Of a DNA stretch of 46,333 nt, positions 41,301 through 46,333 are shown one piece after another. The stretch is from contig JAYRHW010000237.1 of NCBI GenBank assembly GCA_041907145.1, forward strand, positions 1 through 46,333, read 5' to 3'. Numbering within the stretch: position 1 is the first letter of the stretch; each line of letters begins with the position of its first letter. Both the position numbers and the translations under genes were made by a program. The notes under the pieces were generated by a model. The model searched no databases and had not been told where the DNA came from. It worked only from the letters and a program-made list of their open reading frames with translations. Source of the DNA: JAFLCA01 sp041907145 (GTDB taxonomy: Bacteria; Bdellovibrionota_C; UBA2361; JAFLCA01).

Positions 41301-41810
41301 ATGAGCGACGAGAGTTCAGAAAAGAATACCATGGTCGTGCCCAGCGCACGATTCGGGGATCTTGTCGTTCCAGCCGACAGCCTCATCACATTTCCTGGAG
41401 GGCTGATTGGCTTTCCGAAGGCTCAACGCTTTGTCATGGTCGAGCATAAGGAGCCATTTTCATGGCTGCATTCGGCGGATGATCCGAACTTGGCATTCGT
41501 CGTTGTCGACGGATTTGAATTTGGTCCAAGCTATGATGTGAAGCCGCCGCTGGCCGATAAGGATTGCGAATTTACGGACAAGGATGAATACGCAATTTTG
41601 GTTATTGTAACCGTTCGGCCTGACCCGCGCATGACTACCGCAAACCTCAAAGCGCCCTTGTTCGTGAATCTTAAGAACCGCAAGGGTGTGCAGGTAATTT
41701 TTGACAATCCGCGCTTCTCTACGCGCTACCCTCTGTGGGCTGATGAAGAAGAAGGCGCTGTCGGGGAACAGAAGCCAGAGTCTCCCGAGAAGCCCGGAAA
41801 AAAGAGCTAG
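41301..41810 (+). CDS. fliW: FliW: CsrA antagonist
   Basis: The protein is 169 aa with the FliW motifs LITFPGGLIGFPKAQRFVMV (about 29-48), SWLHSADDPNLAFVVVD and TTANLKAPLFVNLKNRKGVQVI. FliW binds CsrA allosterically until flagellin is made, then is displaced. The ATG directly follows the csrA TAA. The stop overlaps the convergent HDOD gene stop by 4 bases. Confidence 0.94.
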   Translation: MSDESSEKNTMVVPSARFGDLVVPADSLITFPGGLIGFPKAQRFVMVEHKEPFSWLHSADDPNLAFVVVDGFEFGPSYDVKPPLADKDCEFTDKDEYAILVIVTVRPDPRMTTANLKAPLFVNLKNRKGVQVIFDNPRFSTRYPLWADEEEGAVGEQKPESPEKPGKKS

Positions 41811-42721
41811 TCGTAAACGCCCTTTTCCTTCTCGAACTGCTGCTGCACCTGATTGATAATCTCTTCGAGAGAAGTTTCCAACTCTTTCGGATCAAAGCCG
41901 AGGTACGTAGCCACAGGGGGGATAAGATCTGTCGCGGCAGGATAACCCTCGGGCGAGCCAATCCCGGCGGCATGGGCAACTAAATCTCCAAGCTGCACCA
42001 TGGCAGTTTTCTCGTCCAGCTCGGTCTCCGGCTTGGCTGATTCAATCGGGTCCTTGTAATGCAGGATGACTTGGCAGGTCTCCGATGAAAAATTCCATTT
42101 TTTTGCGACCAGTGCGCCGATGAGCGGATGAGCGAAGCCAAAAGTTTGCAGCTCGGCTGTCGAGTAATCCAAGTGGCTATCCTGCACCAGTTTCATGACG
42201 TGCTTGTAATCCGCTCCCGTCTCTTTCTGGAAGAGGAGCACAATCTGACCGAGGCTATGGAGTAGTCCTAACAGAAAGATTTCCTCGTGATAGCGTTTTC
42301 GTAACCGGCGGCAGAGCAGTGTAGCCGCGGTGGCCGTCGCGATGGAGTTCTCCCAGATCAGCTTTTCGAGTTTGCCGAAATTCTTATTGAGCTGGCGCAA
42401 CGTGGCGGCAACGATAATTCCCTTGAGCGCCTTGAATCCTATGATCATGATGGCTTGATTGAGCGTCGTGATCTCTCGCTGCCGCGAGAACATCGCTGAA
42501 TTGGCGATTTTAAGCACGCGAGCTGCCAAGGCCGTGTCCCGAGAGAGCAAGTCCGTAAGCTCAGAAGCAGTAGTGTCGGGATTTTCCACCATTGAGATGG
42601 CTCTGGACGCTACCTGCGGCATAGGAGGCAGATCGCCGACCCAAGCAACGATTTCACGCCAATCCTTTCCGGAGGCTAATCTACCTTGAAATTCCTGGGG
42701 GGCGCCTTCGTTCGTGACCAT
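41807..42721 (-). CDS. HDOD-domain signalling protein
   Basis: The protein is 304 aa. Residues about 30-225 are an HDOD (HD-related output) domain: LPPMPQVASRAISMVENPDTTASELTDLLSRDTALAARVLKIANSAMF, then NQAIMIIGFKALKGI and HSLGQIVLLF. HDOD proteins lack the HD metal site and serve in signalling, often motility or c-di-GMP related. No other domain is fused. The gene is convergent with fliW and divergent from the STAS gene. Confidence 0.85.
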   Translation of the reverse strand: MVTNEGAPQEFQGRLASGKDWREIVAWVGDLPPMPQVASRAISMVENPDTTASELTDLLSRDTALAARVLKIANSAMFSRQREITTLNQAIMIIGFKALKGIIVAATLRQLNKNFGKLEKLIWENSIATATAATLLCRRLRKRYHEEIFLLGLLHSLGQIVLLFQKETGADYKHVMKLVQDSHLDYSTAELQTFGFAHPLIGALVAKKWNFSSETCQVILHYKDPIESAKPETELDEKTAMVQLGDLVAHAAGIGSPEGYPAATDLIPPVATYLGFDPKELETSLEEIINQVQQQFEKEKGVYD

Positions 42722-42999
42722 GCTAGGCTAATTGGTAAAATTTCTGAACGTACGCAGTCTTGAAGCAGTATCGACAGCTATCCCGCAAAGCATAACGCCT
42801 AAGTGAGCGTTGCGACAATAAATCTTGTCTTTTCAAGGGCGGAATCTTCACAACAATGTTCAATTTTTCGCCTCTGTCTTAGGCGCATTCCCTGTTCAGC
42901 GAATTCCCGATTCTTCCGATACAAAACTCAGGAAGTGCTGTCCGTTGCCGTGGTGTGCTCGGATGCTCCCGATAAGTATTGGGTTTAATGAGGGATTCT

Positions 43000-43308
43000 A
43001 TGGACTATCAGACTGAAATTGTAGGCAACAAAGGTTACATCAAGATCGAGGGAGATCTCGATTCCGAACAGTCCGGCGAAGCGCTGAGAAAGGCGTTCAA
43101 TCAGGTTTATGATCAGGGCAAGCGTACCATAGTGCTCGATCTCACCGGTGTGCAAATCATCAATAGCTACGGCATTGGAAAAATTCTGATGTGCTACAAG
43201 CGTCTCAAGGCCGACAATGGCGCGCTGATGGTCAAGCCGTTGCAGGGTTTCGTCAAAGAGACCTTCGAGCTGCTCATGCTCGACAAACTCCTTCCGCAAG
43301 ACAACTAG
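43000..43308 (+). CDS. STAS-domain anti-anti-sigma factor-like protein
   Basis: The protein is 102 aa from ATG 43000 with GAGGGA 4-9 bases upstream. It is a single STAS domain: GNKGYIKIEGDLDSEQSGEAL, TIVLDLTGVQIINSYGIGKIL with the phosphorylatable Ser at NSYG, and PLQGFVKETFELLMLDKLL. It should be the antagonist in a partner switch, released or bound according to phosphorylation by a HATPase kinase; a gene for one is 27 bases downstream. Confidence 0.87.
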   Translation: MDYQTEIVGNKGYIKIEGDLDSEQSGEALRKAFNQVYDQGKRTIVLDLTGVQIINSYGIGKILMCYKRLKADNGALMVKPLQGFVKETFELLMLDKLLPQDN

Positions 43309-43335
43309 GCAGCGGATCGCTGTTACCTAGGTCTT

Positions 43336-44283
43336 GTGAAGGCAGGTGTCGTGAAACCGCAAGCACCGCTACCCCGCATCGTAGTCGTAGGAACAAATCC
43401 GATTCTCGAGGAATTGTGCCGCGACGTATGTGCCACTCATGGCTGGCAGGCAGACTCCGTGCCTTCGACGGGCACCCTGCATCTGGGGTACGCGGGTTGC
43501 GAACTTTTGATCAGCGATTTGGCTATACCGGCGCAAGTCGAGCATGTGCTCGCCGCGCGCTCTCATGGGAATTCCCCGGAAGTGCTATTCGTATCATCTT
43601 CTTCTCCTGCGGTGCACAGTCAGGAAGACCTGCTCAGGCGCGGCGCAAATGGGATTTTGAGTGGACTAGTTGATAGTCGGGCCCTCGACGCGGTCCTCGA
43701 GGCAATGCTTCCACGGACGGACACCGGTCGAAACGGGCTTTTCCCGCATTCAGGGCCCGCACTTATAACCACCGTATACGATACGAAAACACTCTCCGAG
43801 GTCAAGCCGACACTGTGCTTAGTAGATGAGCTCGAAGCACAGGGGCGCCTGTGCGGCGCCGACCGGAAAAAATTGGAGCTGGCCTTTCAAGAGGCCGTTA
43901 CGAATGCTGTTGATCACGGCAGTTTGGAGCTGGACTCGCGCTGCCGCGAACAAATTGATGCGCAGGGGCGGGACCACTTCAGCCAGCTAAAAGCTCAAAG
44001 ACTATCGGAGACTTACTATACTTCGAGAAAGGTAGTTATCTCCTTTCAGTATAGTGTCGATAGGTATGCTGTACGCGTGCGTGATGAAGGTCCTGGCTTT
44101 TCACCGCCCCTTGCCATGACTAATCCACAGCTAGCATCGGAGCTTAAGTGCTCCGGTCGCGGAATCACCATTATGGAGGGTTCCGTCGATGAGCTGAGCT
44201 TTGCGCACGGCGGCCGGGAAGTATGCATGTGCAAGCACGTGCCGATCCTGCCGAAGCGAGATAAGGGGTGCCATGGGACTTAA
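43336..44283 (+). CDS. REC-like + HATPase_c (RsbW-type) anti-sigma kinase
   Basis: The protein is 315 aa from GTG 43336. Residues about 14-125 look like a receiver-like domain without a clear phospho-acceptor. Residues about 160-300 are an RsbW/SpoIIAB-type HATPase: N box LAFQEAVTNAVDHGSLE, G1 VRDEGPGFSPP and G2 GRGITIMEGSVDEL. Its substrate is probably the neighbouring STAS protein. A 50-residue insert separates N and G1 boxes. The end overlaps the next gene start by 11 bases. Confidence 0.82.
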   Translation: MKAGVVKPQAPLPRIVVVGTNPILEELCRDVCATHGWQADSVPSTGTLHLGYAGCELLISDLAIPAQVEHVLAARSHGNSPEVLFVSSSSPAVHSQEDLLRRGANGILSGLVDSRALDAVLEAMLPRTDTGRNGLFPHSGPALITTVYDTKTLSEVKPTLCLVDELEAQGRLCGADRKKLELAFQEAVTNAVDHGSLELDSRCREQIDAQGRDHFSQLKAQRLSETYYTSRKVVISFQYSVDRYAVRVRDEGPGFSPPLAMTNPQLASELKCSGRGITIMEGSVDELSFAHGGREVCMCKHVPILPKRDKGCHGT

Positions 44284-44608
44284 ATTCCGACTGAAAGGAC
44301 TGGCTGAAACATTTATCGAGGAAATCGTGTGCCCCTGCTGTGGCACAGTCGGTAATGATGATCAGTCCTTCACCACTGAGCTGACGAAGGTTACCTACGA
44401 CGGGATCATAGTCGTGGTGCAGTGCAAAAGCTGTGCGGAAATATTTGTTCCGGCGTCTCAGCGCCTCGGCGTGCTCAATCCCGATGAGCTAAAGAAAGCG
44501 GTTCAAAAAGACAGCGTCGACACCGGCGAAGCGGTCATGAATGACGTAGAAGCGGTCAAGCTCAATGCTGAAAAGCTCAACGCCATGCGCAAAGGCGAGC
44601 TGCACTAA
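44273..44608 (+). CDS. Zinc-ribbon protein of unknown function in the partner-switch set
   Basis: The protein is 111 aa. CPCC (20-23) and CKSC (51-54) give a four-Cys zinc-ribbon. The rest is helical (LNPDELKKAVQKDSVDTGEAVMNDVEAVKLNAEKLN). The start ATG 44273 overlaps the end of the HATPase gene by 11 bases and is preceded by AAGGGG. No named family was recognised. By overlap it is probably co-translated with the HATPase gene. Confidence 0.7.
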   Translation: MGLKFRLKGLAETFIEEIVCPCCGTVGNDDQSFTTELTKVTYDGIIVVVQCKSCAEIFVPASQRLGVLNPDELKKAVQKDSVDTGEAVMNDVEAVKLNAEKLNAMRKGELH

Positions 44609-44693
44609 GTTCTCGAATTCAAGCTTATTTCCACGTAAAATAGCCCTCTTACGCCCTTGTAGGAACAATCCTGTGCGGCAGCAAGGCGAGGCC

Positions 44694-44709
44694 TGGCATA
44701 GCAATTGCT
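44694..44709 (+). promoter_or_regulatory. Sigma-54-like promoter element before a small membrane protein
   Basis: TGGCATAGCAATTGCT has TGGCA and TTGC(T) at the sigma-54 spacing (N4 between box halves). It lies 34 bases before the ATG at 44743 and shares GGCATA with the element before flgK. Confidence 0.5.
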
Positions 44710-44742
44710 CTAGTTACCTTCTAGTTGGTACACGGAGGAACT

Positions 44743-44898
44743 ATGAGCCAACAAGCAAAAATCAAAGCAAATTATCCGCTGCTCGTAGCATTTTTGGGAG
44801 TGCTGTTGGTGGTTTCGATTCAGGTCTTCGTCAACCAGCGCGATAAGCAGCACATCATCATAATCAAGGACTCCGCAGTCAGCGAAGCACAGCAGTAG
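44743..44898 (+). CDS. 51-aa single-pass membrane microprotein
   Basis: MSQQAKIKANYPLLVAFLGV starts the protein; one hydrophobic segment (about 12-27, PLLVAFLGVLLVVSIQVF) is followed by a short basic-then-isoleucine-rich tail. GGAGG lies 4 bases before the ATG and a sigma-54-like element lies upstream, so it is probably expressed. No family was recognised. Positive-inside charges put the N-terminus in the cytoplasm. Confidence 0.6.
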   Translation: MSQQAKIKANYPLLVAFLGVLLVVSIQVFVNQRDKQHIIIIKDSAVSEAQQ

Positions 44899-44984
44899 CT
44901 GCGCACCTTGCTTCGGGATGCCCTATAGCAAAAGTAGCTGAAAGCTTGCCAGACTTAGAGAAATTCGGGTTAAAAACCGAAGGC

Positions 44985-45221
44985 CTAGAGATCTGCCAAC
45001 GATACGTTGTATTTGCGCAGAGTTTCCTCGACACCAAGTTTGTCGATGGTGCGAATCATGCGAGTGGACAGCTTTACTCGTACCCAGCGCTTCTGCGAGG
45101 GGATGAAGACCCGCTTAGTCTGGAGGTTCGCCTTAAAGACATGGTGCGTCTTGTTATTGGCATGGCTCACGCGGTTACCGTTTTGCCTTGATACACCGGA
45201 GATTACGCATTTATGAGACAT
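44985..45221 (-). CDS. rpmB: 50S ribosomal protein L28
   Basis: The protein is 78 aa: MSHKCVISGVSRQNGNRVSH, NKTHHVFKANLQTKRVFIPSQK, RVKLSTRMIRTIDKLG. This is the L28 pattern and length. It has a single Cys (Cys5), so the zinc-free form. L28 binds 23S rRNA in the large subunit. L33, the usual partner gene, is not here. Confidence 0.95.
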   Translation of the reverse strand: MSHKCVISGVSRQNGNRVSHANNKTHHVFKANLQTKRVFIPSQKRWVRVKLSTRMIRTIDKLGVEETLRKYNVSLADL

Positions 45222-45275
45222 CTAAGCACCTAGTATTGTTCAAGATTAAGAAAGCTGTGTTTTAGAGGGGCAAGT

Positions 45276-45404
45276 ATGCCTAAAAACTGGAGAAAAGGCA
45301 AACAGACGGTGAACGCTGGTTCGCCGGTTCACCCCGCGGAGATCGGTAGTCCAAACCGCCCGAAAATCGCTGATGCGTTGCTGGGCGAGGTCTCCCAGAT
45401 CTAG
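45276..45404 (+). CDS. 42-aa hypothetical microprotein
   Basis: MPKNWRKGKQTVNAGSPVHP begins a 42-residue frame with AGAGGGG 5 bases before the ATG. It is basic at the N-terminus and Pro/Asn-rich, with no hydrophobic segment. The stop TAG (45402-45404) overlaps the gspK stop on the other strand through CTAG. Not recognised; translation is plausible because of the ribosome-binding site, not proven. Confidence 0.4.
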   Translation: MPKNWRKGKQTVNAGSPVHPAEIGSPNRPKIADALLGEVSQI

Positions 45405-46333
45405 AAAAGCTCGACGGACCGAATAGTAGGAAGTTCGCCGTTGGCCTCTTTGGAGAGGAAGGCGCGCATAAAGTACGTCGAAGTACCGTAGTCGACCTTG
45501 GCGAGTACCTGGAACCAGCGACTATCGACGCTGATCATGGTGTTGATTTTATCATACAAGGTTTCGCCGATAAGCTCGCTCAGCTTTTCCTTTTGGTTTT
45601 CGAAAGTAAACGGCCCATCTTTGCTCTTGCGAAACTCGCTAATCGCTTCAATTTGCTGCTCGGTCAAGTCATCCGAAATCGCCCGCAGAACAACCGTAGG
45701 CGCGAGGTTTATGTTGATTCGGCTGTTCCCGAACACGGTGATGAGGGGTTCGATTTTGCGAATGCGCGCCGGAGTAAAACCGGGGATCACTTTGATTTCG
45801 CCGACGCGGGTGATGCGGGCATTCGGAAAATAGTCCTTGGGTAAATCGCTTTCGATACCTGAAGCAAAATCGCCCGGATTATAGGATTCCTTGTCCTGAT
45901 CCATATAGTCGATGAGATTCGCCACGAGTTCCTGGCTGCTAAACCGGCGCCCTGGAAAGAGCCCGGTTTGATCTTCCTCCTCATCGTCATCGAAGCCCAG
46001 GGTTTTGAAAAGCCGTTCGAGTACGGCGCGCCATTTCAAATCCGGCTCGCCAGCTGCTATCGGCACTAATGCGCGTAGCGGAATCTTGGATTCTTCGGGG
46101 CGTATCTCCAAAGAGACGCGGACGTTTGGTTGATTAATACCCAGAAGCTCGAGAGGAATCGGGGCTCCGGCGCTGAATTGTCCCCACAGGTCCTGATAGG
46201 CATCCTCCGGCGAGACATCCTCTTTGATGAGAATTCTGGCAAAGTTTACCGACGATTTAAGCAGGTATTCTGCCTGCATGCCGCGCTCGGTAACTGCATT
46301 GATCCGGGCGCCTAGAAAGGACGAATAGGCCAG
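45401..46333 (-). CDS. gspK: GspK: type II secretion minor pseudopilin (5' truncated at window edge)
   Basis: The frame is open to the window edge, with 310 codons visible. It contains the GspK core: ARILIKEDVSPEDAYQDLWG, then LVANLIDYMDQDKESYN, NSRININLAPTVVLRAISDDL, TEQQIEAISEFRKSKDGPFTF and the C-terminal FQVLAKVDYG. The repeated helix-hairpin-like NxNxAPxxVLxAI segment is typical of GspK. GspK caps the pseudopilus tip with GspI and GspJ. The N-terminal prepilin signal lies outside the window. Confidence 0.9.
   Translation of the reverse strand: MAYSSFLGARINAVTERGMQAEYLLKSSVNFARILIKEDVSPEDAYQDLWGQFSAGAPIPLELLGINQPNVRVSLEIRPEESKIPLRALVPIAAGEPDLKWRAVLERLFKTLGFDDDEEEDQTGLFPGRRFSSQELVANLIDYMDQDKESYNPGDFASGIESDLPKDYFPNARITRVGEIKVIPGFTPARIRKIEPLITVFGNSRININLAPTVVLRAISDDLTEQQIEAISEFRKSKDGPFTFENQKEKLSELIGETLYDKINTMISVDSRWFQVLAKVDYGTSTYFMRAFLSKEANGELPTIRSVELF

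Overview
The window is 46.3 kb of gene-dense DNA of moderate GC. It reads as a chromosomal segment of a motile Gram-negative bacterium. It encodes the outer-membrane and periplasmic flagellar rings (FlgH, FlgI), lipoproteins, a type II secretion GspK and a type IV-like prepilin. The gene order flgFGAHIJMNKL-csrA-fliW, the sigma-54-like flagellar promoters and a RAYT-type transposase with a long basic tail all point to the former Deltaproteobacteria / Bdellovibrionota sphere. That placement is inference; no rRNA or other strong taxonomic marker is present (L28 alone is weak).

Layout. 1-2.8 kb: the tail of an unidentified gene, an M48 metalloprotease, a convergent TrmH/SpoU RNA methyltransferase and a UbiE/MenG methyltransferase. 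2.75-7.6 kb: a long structured leader, then a quinone cassette of ubiX, a MqnE-like protein, a MqnA-MqnC-like fusion and a UbiA/MqnP prenyltransferase. Both radical-SAM-type proteins lack the CxxxCxxC cluster motif although their frames are intact. This is the most unusual feature of the window. 7.6-10.7 kb: a DUF2007 protein, a NahK-like sugar kinase, and a RAYT transposase flanked by palindromes and a perfect 97-bp tandem duplication. 10.7-15.4 kb: an olefin (head-to-head hydrocarbon) cluster oleA-oleBC-oleD in which OleB and OleC are fused. 15.4-17.8 kb: DUF6502 regulator, DUF5666 lipoprotein and a secreted His/Asp-rich protein. 18-25.3 kb: an FHA-pseudocyclase, a DUF374 acyltransferase, a short MgtE, a prepilin, a secreted protein of unknown role, a fused E1 alpha/beta 2-oxoacid dehydrogenase and phosphatidylserine decarboxylase. 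25.2-30.7 kb: a hypothetical, TPR protein, SCP2-like protein, single-domain response regulator, SufU, a small mobile element with 21-bp inverted ends, TetR, a NarL-type regulator and a PH-domain membrane protein.

31-41.8 kb: the flagellar block, probably two transcripts (DUF2802-like gene-flgFGAHIJ-flgMN and flgKL-csrA-fliW), each preceded by a GGCA-N6-TTGCA sigma-54-like element. 41.8-44.6 kb: an HDOD protein and a STAS / REC-HATPase / zinc-ribbon partner-switching set. 44.7-46.3 kb: two microproteins, ribosomal protein L28, and the C-terminal part of GspK running off the right edge.

Themes: membrane lipids and quinones (UbiE, UbiX, UbiA, Ole, Psd, DUF374), motility with its post-transcriptional control (CsrA-FliW) and anti-sigma control (FlgM), and signalling. 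All calls come from reading sequence and translated proteins; no database search was run.
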